Part shown: positions 45,590 through 57,059 of the stretch, in pieces
How positions within the stretch are numbered: position 1 is the first letter of the stretch
Layout: every line of letters starts with the position of its first letter
Origin: Dryomyza anilis
Taxonomy: Eukaryota > Arthropoda > Insecta > Diptera > Dryomyzidae
NCBI GenBank assembly: GCA_951804985.1
Contig: OX638133.1
Location: 6,220,501-6,284,500 of the forward strand
Reading direction: 5' to 3'
DNA: 64,000 nt
Notes under the pieces: model-generated
What the model was told of the DNA's origin: nothing
Seen by the model: the letters and a program-made list of their open reading frames with translations, nothing else
Databases searched by the model: none
Program-made: the position numbers and the translations under genes

Positions 45590-45890
45590 GTAAAACTGTG
45601 TAGTGACTGTAAAACTGTGCAGAGTCTGTATAACGAATTATTTAATAGTATAACTCAAATACTTTCTAAGTTGGTGTATATGCTAATACACATATAGCAA
45701 ACACACCAACCCAGAATGTATTTGAGTAATACTATTAAATAATTCGTATATCCAATTAATTATATTAATAGCGCGAGTTTCGATTAACCAATGTGAAATA
45801 ATAACAGTACCTTTAAACTGTCTAGTGATTGTAAAACTGGGTAGTGAATGTAAAACTTTATAGTGGCTGTAAAACTGTCGGTTTGTGTGT
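45590..45890. repeat. Short tandem repeat TGTAAAACTGTGTAGTGAC split by a hairpin element
   Basis: TGTAAAACTG(T/G)GTAGTGA units of about 17-19 bp occur twice before 45629 and three times after 45820. Confidence 0.65.
45629..45750. mobile_element. Hairpin MITE, 122 bp
   Basis: TAACGAATTATTTAATAGTA at the left and TACTATTAAATAATTCGTA at the right, with CTCAAATACTTTCTAAGTTG against its inverse inside. Arms are about 50 bp with a loop of about 20 bp, flanked by TA. It separates copies of the neighbouring short tandem repeat. Confidence 0.85.
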
Positions 45891-45929
45891 ATGCTATAAT
45901 GTATATATATTAGCATATGCACATGCCGA

Positions 45930-46225
45930 AGCTTGTCAAACGTGTCGAACTGATGCATGCAGTATATAAGGGCGCCGCATCTGAGGCACAGCACTTCTGT
46001 AGTGATTGGAAAGTGGTCGAGTGCATCTCGTGTAAGGTCAATGTCAAGTTGAATTGTGGACATGCAGCAGTTGTTAGAATTTATTATTATTAAGTTGTTA
46101 GTTAATGTAAATTAATAAAGTTAATTGTTGTAATTTAAACCAAACAAAAGATTGTTTTTATTTCGTACACCATCCAGAGATACGAACTTGTAGATCAGTT
46201 TTCCGTATACTGAATTTTCGTAACA
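45930..46225 (+). mobile_element. Solo LTR-like sequence, copy 1 (right part)
   Basis: GTATATAAGGGCGCCGCATC (TATA box), GGAAAGTGGTCGAGTGCATC, an AATAAAGTTAATTG polyadenylation-type site and the end GAATTTTCGTAACA are shared with 49545-49838. No similarity to that copy's first 230 bases was seen, so U3 is replaced or truncated. Confidence 0.72.
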
Positions 46226-48756
46226 ATATTTTTCTGTATTTGGGAAAAATTTACCAACTCTCAATCAATTATTAATCTGATTTAATATGTGTTCAAAGAT
46301 TTACTTCCTTTCGTATTTTGATAACAAATAAATTATGATTTCCCGCGAGGAAATTCAAATCCCACAATTTAATTATTTTATGTTGACAAACGTTAAAAAG
46401 AACATAACTTCTTTTTAAACTAAAGTAATTTTACTGATCTTAAATCGTGTTATTTTTTTAGTGATAAGTGATTTGTAGATATTCAAGCAAATATCTCTAG
46501 AATCGCTAAAATTAGTTGTAGCGAAAAAAACGAATTATTTTCATGAGTTTATATTAGGGAAGTCAATCCCGAAATTTCAGGACTACAAAATTTGAATAAT
46601 AACAAAGTCATAAAATAATCTGATTGAATAATAAACAATTATAATGCTTAAGGCTCAAAGAAAACTCATATATTTAAATGAATCTGTTTTGAGGTTTGGT
46701 ATGATATCCAAAATACAAAATCCGCGTTATATAAACCCTAGTGTATCATCAATTCAGTTTTGAAATATTTTATTAATAAACGTTATCTTCACGGTTCCAG
46801 ATTTATCGTTATCCGAAACCCGGATTTAATTCGGAAACAAAGTTGATAGTAAATAGTAGTAAAATAGTAAAATAAAAATTATTTCATTTTAATAGGACAA
46901 ATTTCTTCCTCAAATCTATACCAAAATTTTGGCTCACATCGATGCCCATTTTGCAGTTTCATCAAATAAATTATATTAACATAGAAAAAATGTATGTTAA
47001 GGCGCTCTTTAACTCAGTATGTTAACGCACTGTAAACTCGCTGTTAGTGCTCTCATTTTTCTGCGCAATTTTATTTTATGCTCTATTTTATATTTTACTC
47101 AATTCATAACGCATTTCTGCAAAGATTGTTGGCCCTATTTAACACAAATTCTTGGATCTCTCATCGATGCCCATTTTGCGCCAATATTTAGCAGAATTTC
47201 GCATTTTGCGAGAGTGTGATACGAATGCTGTTAGGTTGGCTGCAACAATTTAAGCACCATGACGTTGTGTCCAATGAAATATTTCAGTGTTTTTTTTGTT
47301 TTGCTGCATTGGCATCCTTTACGTCTCTAACAAAGTGTAAAATTGGTATTACAACGCAGCAGTTTTATGCGATTTGGCCAATAACAAAATTTTAAAATGC
47401 TTTTTTATTTTTTTTTGCTTCGCATTTTTTATCTTCGCGTAAATTTTGAAAATGTTCCTGTTCGCGGTGTCGTTAAGTCGTTACGGCACGCACCCACTGG
47501 GAAATGATTCAGAAAATTGGGTTTTAAAAGGGAAAATTAATGAGGTGTCATTGATAGCGAGGCTCATCAACGCCGTTCCAAAGTTCTTTGGTGGGCAGAA
47601 GCGTCGCGATGTTCACAATATAGAAAGTTGGTTACTAAAAAGTATTTTACTAAAAATGAATATCAGTATTTAATACAATATAATAATTTAAATAATTTAA
47701 ATTAAATATATCGACGTTGTAAAAGTAAAAGTTTTAAATATTTTAACCAACCACACTTGTAAAATCCTCTTCTTCATGAAAAGTTTCTCGTATATTTAGT
47801 GCTATATGATATATATGAAATGAAATATTGACTGACACCACCTGTGACCTTTCCCTTACCTTTTTTCTCTCTATCATAAACTGAGTTTAATGTAAAATGT
47901 TAATTGTCAATATATTTTTTGCCTTCTGGCAGTATTACAATTGTCTAAATCATTAATGCACCGATTAGTTTTAGTCAAAACTTCAATATTAATTCGACGA
48001 TTAAACTCCCATAAAGATCCACTACCGGAAACCCCCAAGGGCGCGCTCATGTTTATACGCAATGGCACGGTCTATGTGTGCGTTTAAATGTAAATGTGGT
48101 ATGTATTTAAGTAGGAGACTTGAAGTTAGTGGTTGGCTGCTCATTTCCACTGCACTGCGTACGTAGTATAAGTGTCTGTCCGCGCAGAGAATTTGCATTT
48201 GCCCTGCTGTGGTGCATTTGTGGATGCATTTATTGGTGATTTTGATTCGTATTTTAAATTTATAAATGCGTTAAAGTGCATCAGATTAGCACCGCTGGTT
48301 ACCCATTAGATGTACAAATCGGTAACGAACGGAATGGAAAATGTTAAAAATTCAAAAAGAAATAAAACCTTAATTAAGCGAAAATGCTTTAAAAAGTAAA
48401 TTTTCAAAAAAAAAAATGTCAATAAAAAAAATTATATTTTTCGAAATGAAAAATATCCGTTAAAAAATATAATATTCGAAAATTAATAAAAATTGTGAAA
48501 AAAACATTTTTTTCAAAAAAAAAAATCAAAAAAAATATTTTCGAAATAAAAAAATTTAAAAAAAAATTGTATTCGAAAAAACTCTAAATTTATTTTAATC
48601 GTTTTTTATAAATATAACTATTTATTAATAAAAAGTTGTGATTACATTTTATTCAAAAAAGCATTATATAGGGTATTTGGTAGATCGATGTCAATAATTC
48701 AGGGGGTTCTATGACTCATTATATGACTAAAAAATTAATATTCTTTTATGAACAGA
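46226..48756. other. Unassigned DNA, no gene recognised
   Basis: 46226-47000 is plain AT-rich. TCGATGCCCATTTTGC occurs at 46939 and 47163. 48000-48300 is a less AT-rich, unique-looking block (CCCCCAAGGGCGCGCTC, CTGCACTGCGTACGTAG). 48390-48600 is poly-A/T with TTCGAAA as in PAL interiors. Confidence 0.5.
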
Positions 48757-50130
48757 TTATACATAGAAAAAAAAGTTCATACTAACAATGAATTTTTTCA
48801 TCAGTTTTATGAATTTGTCATTACGACTTAACCAATCATCAAATTCACCCCATTTATGAATCGTTCTTAAAACCGTAATGTAAAATTTCATAATATTGAT
48901 GAACGAATTCATAATATTTATGAAAAAATGCATTTAAAAATAATAAAACAAAAACTGTTATTTTATTTCATTTTATTATTTTATCGCTTTATCGAATTTA
49001 ATCAAACACAGTTTTTATGAAAAATTAAACTTTTATTTTTAAAGAAACTAAAAACGAGTGAAAAATAATTTTATAAATTTTGACAAAACAACATTTCTAA
49101 GAATAGAATACTTAAAAAATTAAAACAAAAACATTGCAGTATTTTTAGCACAGTAAGTGCTGATTGACAATAAAGGAAACGATTTGCTACATAAGTATCA
49201 AATGACATACGACAAAAAAAAACCAAGAACTGTATCTGCCATCATCGACTATCGACGCGTCGCGGCGAGCAGTGAAAGTAATCACTGCCCGTTATGACGC
49301 GTCAGTAAAATAATATTACGAAAAGAGTTAATCTGCTGCACTGTGCAAGAGTAACTGAAACGCAAGACAATTCAGCGCACTAAGCAATGTGTTAGAAAGA
49401 GACGGAAGATCATACAGCACACTGGGACAATGTGTGAAAATGAGATAGAATATCAGCGTATTAACAACAGGTAAGTGCGGATGAGATGCCATGCGTCATT
49501 CACGAAACGAGTAGAAGGTTCACGAATTATTTCGAAGCATGTCGAAACGTGTCAAAACTGATGCATGTAGTATATAAGGACGACGCATCTGAGGCACAGC
49601 ACTTCAGTAGTGATTGGAAAGTGGTCGAGTGCATCTCGTGTGTGATCAATGTCAAGTTAAATTGTGGACATGAGGCAGTTGTTAGAATTTATAATTAGTA
49701 AAGTTGTTAGTTAATGTGAATTAATAAAGTTAATTGTTGTAATTTAAACAAAACATTAGAGCGTTTTTATTTTGTACACGATCCAGAGATACGAACTTGT
49801 AGATCAGTCAGTTTTCCGTAGACTGAATTTTCGTAACATTAGTAATATCAATTTATAGAAAGGTAAAAATGGTTGCAGTTGCACACATGCGAATGAATTG
49901 CACATACGTAGAGGTTACGCTGCATTGCCTCAAAATATGAATATAAATACCTCAATGAACGCAATTCATAACAATTATGAACACGTTTATTATATCAGTT
50001 TCACTCAAATTGTGTGATTCGTATATACGAAGAATAGTTCATAAATTTACAGACTTTTCTTATACATTATAAACACTGTTCCAATTAACGATGTTCATTC
50101 CATTTATGAACAAAAATTATTCTGTGTATT
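48757..50130. mobile_element. PAL-related element holding an LTR insertion
   Basis: ACATAGAAAAAAAAGTTCAT at the left and TTATGAACAAAAATTATTCT with GTGTAT at the right are inverted ends. ATAATATTGATGAACGAATTC is typical interior. The LTR at 49314-49838 lies within it. Confidence 0.6.
49314..49838 (+). mobile_element. Solo LTR, copy 2
   Basis: About 525 bp. The left end TATTACGAAAA is the near inverse of the right end TTTTCGTAACA, as expected for LTR tips of the TGTTACGAAAA type. It contains GTATATAAGG (TATA box, 49570), GTGATTGGAAAGTGGTCGAG and an AATAAAGTTAATTG site. No internal retroelement coding sequence is adjacent, so it is solo. Target duplication was not clear. Confidence 0.8.
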
Positions 50131-50315
50131 TTATAACCAATTTTCTTGACTAGGTTATATCTGTAATATGCATTTCTTAAACACACTGTATCTTAAACTG
50201 TGTGCAAATATAATCATTATTTAATTTTACATTTTTTTATTCTTTTGAGTCTTAAAATGAATTCCTGAATTATTGACATCGATGAACCATACACCCAAAT
50301 ATAAGAAACCAAATA

Positions 50316-50558
50316 AAGGGTTTTTCAACAGGGACGCTACAAAAGTAGAGCGACAGGGACAGCAAACGACGCCATATTTCTTGCCGCTCTTTTGACATTT
50401 CTCTTCAGTAAGGTTTGTCATTTTATGATGGAAAGATATACGAATTCGAATTTCGTAGTAAATTTTAATAATTTCGACTCGTTGTTGGCTCGTATATCTT
50501 TCCATCATGAAATGGCAAACCTTGAAAAAACTTTTGTAGCGTTTTATTGAAAACCCTT
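50316..50558. mobile_element. Fold-back MITE derived from the DD41D mariner
   Basis: 243 bp flanked by TA. Its left 140 bp copy the mariner 5' end (AAGGGTTTTTCAACAGGGAC onwards, to ATGATGGAAAGATATACGA). The next part is the inverse of the mariner's first coding codons (GCTCGTATATCTTTCCATCA), and it ends with the mariner right TIR (CTTTTGTAGCG, AAAACCCTT). Read on the minus strand, the start of the transposase appears without the premature stop present at 16034 (MMERYTSQQRVEIIKIYY). Confidence 0.9.
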
Positions 50559-50589
50559 TATAAGAAATACTAAAAAAAAAGAATAAATA

Positions 50590-50960
50590 AATATTTGGTT
50601 TAATGAACAAAACATTCTTCTAAACATCAATATTATGAATCCATTATCAATTTGATGAATGATTGAAAATGTGTTCTACAATTTTATGAGGTGTTTGAGA
50701 TGACTAGATTGCATTACATTAATGAACAAATTCATAAAACATAACATATGTGTATATCAATGTTATGTTTTATGAATTTGTTCATTAATGTAATGAAACC
50801 TAGTTATCTCATACACCTTATAAAATTGTAGAACACTTTTTCAATCATTCATCAAATTGATAATGAATTCATAATATTGATGTTTTGTAGTGATCAATAT
50901 TATTATGTGGTTTGAAGAACGAAATACACCAATGTGAAGAAAATATTTTTTGCTGTGCAT
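50590..50960. mobile_element. Large PAL-type palindrome
   Basis: Arms of about 135-145 bp centred near 50755: TTAATGAACAAATTCATAAA with ACATAAC at 50719 faces GTTATGTTTTATGAATTTGT at 50762. Outer arms carry GAATCCATTATCAATTTGAT and its inverse. The loop is ATATGTGTATATCAAT. Confidence 0.85.
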
Positions 50961-51426
50961 ATCTTCAACTGAATCTTCCGAAAAATAGAAAACTCAACTC
51001 ATTAGCAAGATACCACAAAGTCGTTCGTATTTCTTTATGTATTTTAACATTTAATTTTAATTATTGTCATTTTAATTTCACATGTCACAACAGTAAAAAA
51101 TAAAAAATAATAAAAATTCAATATTCTCTGCTTTAGCATAAAAGTGCAATGGCGTGGCGTTCACCACATAAAATTTCATCCATTGAGAATATAGTGAAAA
51201 AATCTCCATTTATATTTTTTTTTTATTTTCAATATTGACACTTTTACTCCCACGAACACGTGCAGAAACAAACCACATACGCATTAATAAATTCGAAGCA
51301 CTTTATGGTATGGCAATTGTTTATATGGGAATGGTGAAATACTTTTAAAATATTTATAAAAACATATTTCATATAAATAACATACTATTCAAGAATTTTA
51401 AAAAAGATGAATACGATTACTACATC

Positions 51427-51959
51427 ATTTCTAATTGAAATTGAGAAGTTTTCATTTGAAATTGGAAAAAATTCCAAATGAAATTGAGATTTTCCATTTG
51501 AAATTGAGAATATTTCAATTCAAATTGAGATTTTCCATTTGAAATTGAAAATATTTCAATTGAAATTGAGATTTTCCATTTAAAATTGAGGAAATTCCAA
51601 ATTAAATATAAATTTTTCCATTTGATATTGAGAAAATTTCAAATAAAATTGAGATTTTTCATTTGAAATTGAGAAAATTACAAATGAAATTGAGATTTTT
51701 CAATTGAAATTGAGAATACTCCAATGGAATTTTCTCAATTTCAATTAGAAAGTCTCAATTTCATTTGTAATTTACTGAATTTCAAATGGAAAAATCTCAA
51801 TTTCGTTTGGAATTTTCTCAATTCCTAATTCAAAATCTCAATTTCATTTGGAAAAATCTCAATTTCATTTGGATTTTTCCCAATTTCAACTGAAAAATCT
51901 CAATTTCATTTATAATTTTCCCAATTTCAAATAAAAAATTCTCAATTTCATTTAGAAAT
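51427..51959. repeat. Tandem repeat array in two inverted halves
   Basis: Units of GAAATTGAGATTTTCCATTT, about 36-38 bp, run to about 51728. From there the inverse units (AAATGGAAAAATCTCAATTT) continue to 51959. The outer borders are also inverted (ATTTCTAATTGAAATTGAG against CTCAATTTCATTTAGAAAT). The whole array can fold into a hairpin of about 530 bases. Confidence 0.9.
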
Positions 51960-52043
51960 GGTGTTGAGAAAAATCATCTCTGGACAATTCTTCACAAACA
52001 CTTCATCTCCAATATAAAAATTCATCTAAAAATTATCTCCATA

Positions 52044-52472
52044 CCCTAGTATAAATTTTGGTAGGGCCATGGTCATGAAGTGATCATGTCATTATTTGAG
52101 ATGATCGGAATATGACGAGGCCCATAATGTCCTTGTAACGAAGTGTCCTGATCATGTACTGACCTCAGGTCATGATCATGTACTGATCGTGCAATTCCCC
52201 ATTTTATTATTTACCCGACAATTGCCTTGTCAGAGCCCGAGCATAATAGGGTTTCTCTCATTAAATCTCGATCATTGTCTGATGTCGTTTCGTTATGAGG
52301 AACAAATAATGTAGCTATGATCGGGAACATTGACTATTTAGATAATGTAAGCCCTGGTATGGTAAGCATGATAAGGGCATGCAAATGCAATGATCATGTT
52401 TTCTCTAATAGGGCTTACCCAACGAAAACCCGATCATTTTCCGATGCCGCATCGGGCAAATTTCTACTAGGG
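52044..52472. mobile_element. TIR element, CCCTAGTA ends
   Basis: CCCTAGTATAAATTTT at the left and AAATTTCTACTAGGG at the right, TA on both sides, 429 bp. The interior is rich in ATGATCATG and CGATCATT and is less AT-rich than the flanks. The short frame at 52317 is not conserved coding that I recognise. Confidence 0.8.
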
Positions 52473-52599
52473 TATTACAGTTTTAATTTTATTATTTAGA
52501 ATGTTTCTTTTTATTCAAATTATTTAAAATAGGTAATATTTCATATTTTCGCTTGATTTTTAAGTTAATTTTCACCCACTGACATTGATATTCAACTTT

Positions 52600-53450
52600 G
52601 ACATTCAATTTATTCTTTTTCATGCCCTTAGCAAACAACAACTTCCAGCTCATATATTTTGTTCATTACCTACATTATTTCCATTGTATTTATTTCTATA
52701 ATTTCATCTTCCCTCACAGGCCTACTTTAAGTTGTAGCATCACATCGAAGATATTTTGCTACCGAAAACAACATCAACAACATAAAATGTTTGGCTCACG
52801 TAGTCAACATCAGACGATTAGACGCCAAAGCCTACCACGTTTCAAATGGTAGCAACTTCCCTTCCTATTATTCGACTCCTCTTCCATTAAGCTTCCACAA
52901 TACCCAGTCGTTATGCAAATTTAATTTCTTTTGTTTTATTATTTTGCAAAAATTAACTTCATTTTGTCGCTGTGACAGCAGCCTGCCACCCTACCACTGC
53001 CATCTCCCTTTTGTGTCACGACCGTATAGCGTGGCGCCTTTTGCGAATGGGGACTCCATGTGTTCGTTTGGGATTTTCGCAAACTTTCCATTTCTTTGAC
53101 GAAAATTTGCGCCATTATTAAATTTGATATGTCTTTTTTTTTGTTGTTCGGTTGGCTCACGTCGCATGTCACACATTGTCGCGACCAGGCGGTCGCCGCC
53201 TTCGTGCTTCGTGATTCGCTATTCGTTACATCTCGCAACATGTACCACGGACGGCGACGGATGTGACATGAGTTGACGAATTTTCACGGTAGCTCATGGC
53301 GGCGAAATGTCACCAAGGATACCCATCAAATCCCACGGTTCGAGTTGTCTTTTTATGCTCTACCACATCATTGTAGTCCTTGTTGTCCTTGCAGGTAGCT
53401 ATGACGTTGAAAATAAACCTCAACGCAAAAAAAAAAAGATAACTGGCTTT
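52600..53450. other. Non-repetitive, less AT-rich island
   Basis: Contains TTGTGTCACGACCGTATAGC, GGCGGTCGCCGCCTTCGTGC and ACGGACGGCGACGGATG. Frames of 100-102 codons lie on both strands (52791-53099 plus, 52939-53241 minus) but overlap each other and have no family match. Candidate promoter, first exon or enhancer of a neighbouring gene. Confidence 0.4.
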
Positions 53451-54270
53451 AAGAACCCAACTCAGTTACTCAGTAACTAATTTTTAATTTTGCTATAGGT
53501 ATTATGTTGTAGCTAAAATGAGTTTATAACCGAAATGAAATTATGGTATTATGTAGAACTGTAATGTAGTCAGATTAGAGTACATTACAATCGAATTTCG
53601 AATTTAAAATGTAAATTAAAATTTAATTTATAAAAATTATCCAAAATTGCGACCACTCAGTACCAGATAAGAACTCTCAAAATGTGTATGAAAAACATCG
53701 GTTTCGCATCTTAAAACTTTTGTAGTACTTTCAATACAAGCAATTCCATTTTCATTTATACAACATTTTTTTGGAAAAAAGACAAGCTTTCATTTAAAAA
53801 TACAAAAAAAAAATTAAAATCTGGATTTTTTTCAAAAACCGCAAAAACGTTTTTAAAATGCAAAAATTTTGGTTAAAAAAATTATTTGTTCCAAAATAAA
53901 TATTTTTATTGTAAAGCTCATTAAAAATACTTTCTATAGCAGTTATAAATATTTAAAATTAAGCCACTATGATAGAAGTTATAAATAATTCAATACAAGT
54001 CTACGCGGTCAAAGTTGCCGTATTTGGACCCCAATATCTCGACAACCAGTCATACTAGCCCATTCTCCTTAGCAAGTTTTAATGAGGTCCACTTATATTA
54101 CAAGTTCACCAAATTTTATACAAATCGGTTTGACAAATTTTCACCCATATATCGACTCCAAAATTTAAAGAATTTCGATAAAGAATTTATTTCTTAAACT
54201 ATTAGATATCCTATTAGATTTAATGTGTTGATAGAATTTGTCAGTTAATTTCAGTGTGAGAATTGATATC
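53451..54270. other. AT-rich DNA, nothing recognised
   Basis: No gene, repeat family or ordered motif seen. Confidence 0.5.
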
Positions 54271-54894
54271 AATATAACGTCGATAGCTCAGAGGTTAGTA
54301 CGTTTGACTGCGAGCCGTAGGGTTTAATGTTCGAATCTGGGTTCTAATATAGAAAACCTTTTTCTATACCGCGCTACCTTTCGGTAGACAATGGCAAACC
54401 TCCGAGTACAAACAATGGACATGAGAAACTCTCACCTCACACGCACAGCTCAAATATTGAGAAAGCTCGGCCTAAGTTCTTCAGGACTGTACACTCAAAA
54501 TAAAATCTGCTTAAAATACACGAAATCGTTCGTGTATTTTAAGAAAAAATCGTGAAATGTAATTTACGATAAATTTCGTAAATTTATGATAAAATTACAA
54601 ATATTATATATGTATTTTACGAAACTATTAGATTATTTTATCTACGAAAGTCATTCGTACATAATAAGAAGAATTGTTATTTTTATTCGTAACACCGCGT
54701 CTCCACTATCCTTATCTCATGTTAATGTTTGTGACAGACAAATTTTATGTTTATGTCTCACTGATATTTGCACTGCGAATTTAATCAATAAATTAGTTTA
54801 AAGCTATTCGTAATTAAAAATTGATGAAATAAAAATGTAATTATTTTGATTTGTATTTATTTCGAAACTTCAAAGTCATGGCAGACTTTAAGCA

Positions 54895-55400
54895 GGGAAA
54901 AAAATAATCAACGTAAATATAGCAACTGATTTTAATTGCATTTATTAATCAATCCAGCAATGAAATTCATCAATTTAATAAAAATAATTGATTGATATGT
55001 GAAATTTTAAAGATATTAAACAGAAAAATCAAATTGAAAGATAAAAATGAATAAAATATAAAATATCTCATTCAAATTTTTTCTCTTGAATAAATTGTAA
55101 TTAATATTCATCCTAAGTGGTTAATTGATGAATAATCTATTAATTTACGAATGCACGTCATTGATGAATTTCATTCATCAAGTCAATGCAGCAAATAAAT
55201 TAATTAGTTGGCGCAGTTTCAGCAATTATATTTGCTAAAACTGCGCAGACTAAATTAATTGCTGCATTGAAGCACTAATAATCATATTTACGAACCCAAT
55301 TGCGAAGAAAAACACATGTTTTCATTAAATTGATGAATTTCATTGCTGTATTATTTAATAAATATCAGTTGCTATATTTACATCGAATTTTTTTTTCGGT
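54895..55400. mobile_element. Nested palindromic element with a central hairpin
   Basis: TAAATATAGCAACTGATTTT with AAATTCATCAATTTAAT at the left mirrors AAATTGATGAATTTCATTGC and ATATCAGTTGCTATATTTAC at the right. The middle (55202-55256) is a hairpin with arms TTAGTTGGCGCAGTTTCAGC and the inverse GCTAAAACTGCGCAGACTAA. Confidence 0.8.
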
Positions 55401-55495
55401 CATACCATAATGTATGACATTTATGGCAAGACATATAGTGTCTCCACAATACATTTTGATCGTACAACATAAAGATTTCCATAAATCGTCGTTGT

Positions 55496-55744
55496 AAATA
55501 GAACGAAAAATAACCAAATACATTTTTATGAAAAACTTAATTTTCGAGTTTGTTGATTAATATTATAAAAAGTAAATGATCAATTTTTAAAATTAAAAAA
55601 TCAATTAATAGATTTAAATTTTCTTATCATGTGGTCAAAAAAAATGAGGTTATCGATTAAAAATTGACAGATTTATGAAGATTTTTGTAAATGAATATTT
55701 GGCATTTTGAAAATGTATTTGGTGACTTTTTGTTCTACAACGAC
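55496..55744. mobile_element. MITE, 'TCGTTGTAGAAC' family, nested
   Basis: TCGTCGTTGTAAATAGAACG at the left and TTTTTGTTCTACAACGAC at the right, with ACCAAATACATTTTTATG and AAATGTATTTGGTGAC inside. 249 bp. Confidence 0.85.
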
Positions 55745-56318
55745 AAAATTTTAGCTAGTGAAGACACCATGTTTTTTTGTATGAATTTTACGAATATTTC
55801 GTAAAATGTACGAACAAAAACGGACGATGAAAATGACGATTATTCATAAAATATGAAATATTATGCACTCATTTGATACTTTGGCACCTTTGACACAAAC
55901 CAAACTTACACTGAACACATTTTACAACTGTTTGTATATTATAATTATCTGTTTTCGAACGCGATACCAATTAATTTAAAATGCTACTCTCAGTTGCTAC
56001 TTGACGCAATTCGTAAAACAAGAATGTTTCGCAAATTTCTAAAAATGTAAAGCTCATTCGTAAGTTATTAATCGTAAAAAACTGGTAATAAAAATTAATA
56101 TAACGAAATATTCGTAATTTAAACGAAATATTTGTAATTTTGAAGTTATTTTAATTTTACGAATATTGATCGATCTTAAAAAATATTTTGGAAAAGAAAT
56201 ATATAATACAAATGTTTCGTATATTCTACGAATTATACGGGTATTTTACGAAATAAAAATATTTAGAAAAATATTTCGTAATATGTCCTAGAAATTATTT
56301 TGAGTGTAGCGCAATTAC

Positions 56319-57057
56319 TATTCATGGGAAAAATTCTTCAGCATCTCGCAACAATTTCGTTGTGATATCGATACTGAATCTAGGATGTCTATGTGCTAAT
56401 TTAGCAGAGTCCAGAGATAAAGGTTCCTGAATAACTCTCACAAAATAATATTTATTAAATAAATCAGTGAGAAACCAAAAATTCAGCATTTTCCAAAAAA
56501 AATATTCGACAAAAACAACAATGTTCGAAAATTTTCGAAAAAAAAAATTGGACAAAAACAACGCAATAGTCGAAATCACCAACAATGTTCGAAATATTTA
56601 GAAAAAAAAATGTAAAAAAAATGTATGCGATAAAAACAATGCCATGGTCAAAATCACCAATTTCCAAAAAAAAAATATATAAAATTTAAAATGCGATTCA
56701 CCAGATATATTGGACGCACTTGGGTGCTACTGTAGTTCCACTGGAACAGATTTCATTTTTAGATTTTAGTTGTGAAATAAATTTAATTCTGTCCATCTCT
56801 TGTCTACACGTCCAATAATCTCGCCTCGATGCCGAAAAACTATATTTGTCTTTTCTATTATCACATTCTATGAATTCCCTTTAAATGAGACCAATTGAAT
56901 TTTCGGTCTACGGTCAACTATTAACCAAATACCTATAAAATAAAAGGTTTTCATATAATTCTCAACCAAAGACCTTTATATTTTTTGAAAAATAATATCT
57001 TTCAGTGAAAAACCAAATGGAAATAAAGGTTAATAGTTATTTCTGGACTCTGTAATG
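56319..57057. other. Unassigned DNA with a short duplicated motif
   Basis: ATGTTCGAAAATTTTCGAAA and CAATGTTCGAAATATTTAG with AAAATCACCAA repeat at 56520-56660. No gene recognised. Confidence 0.45.
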
Positions 57058-57059
57058 TA

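Larger units (their letters stand above)
54492..56306. mobile_element. TIR element, CACTCAAAATAA ends, inserted in a SINE
   Basis: CACTCAAAATAA at the left and its inverse TTATTTTGAGTG at the right, TA duplicated on both sides. The interior is rich in TTTCGTAAATTTACGAAAT motifs and encodes nothing; at 1815 bp it also holds two other elements. Length without them is about 1.06 kb. Confidence 0.9.
54277..56318 (+). mobile_element. SINE split by a TIR element
   Basis: The head has an A box TAGCTCAGAGG (54284) and a B box GTTCGAATC (54330). The body follows the family (ACCGCGCTACCTTTCGGTAG, CACACGCACAGCTCAAATAT) to GGACTG-TA at 54491, then resumes after the inserted element as GCGCAATTACTATT. 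The intact family reads GACTGTAGCGCCAAACTATT at that point. Confidence 0.85.

Noticed and set aside
52791..53241. Overlapping 100-codon frames on both strands
   Set aside because: They overlap on opposite strands, have no recognisable domain and no consistent splice sites. Recorded only as an unexplained island.
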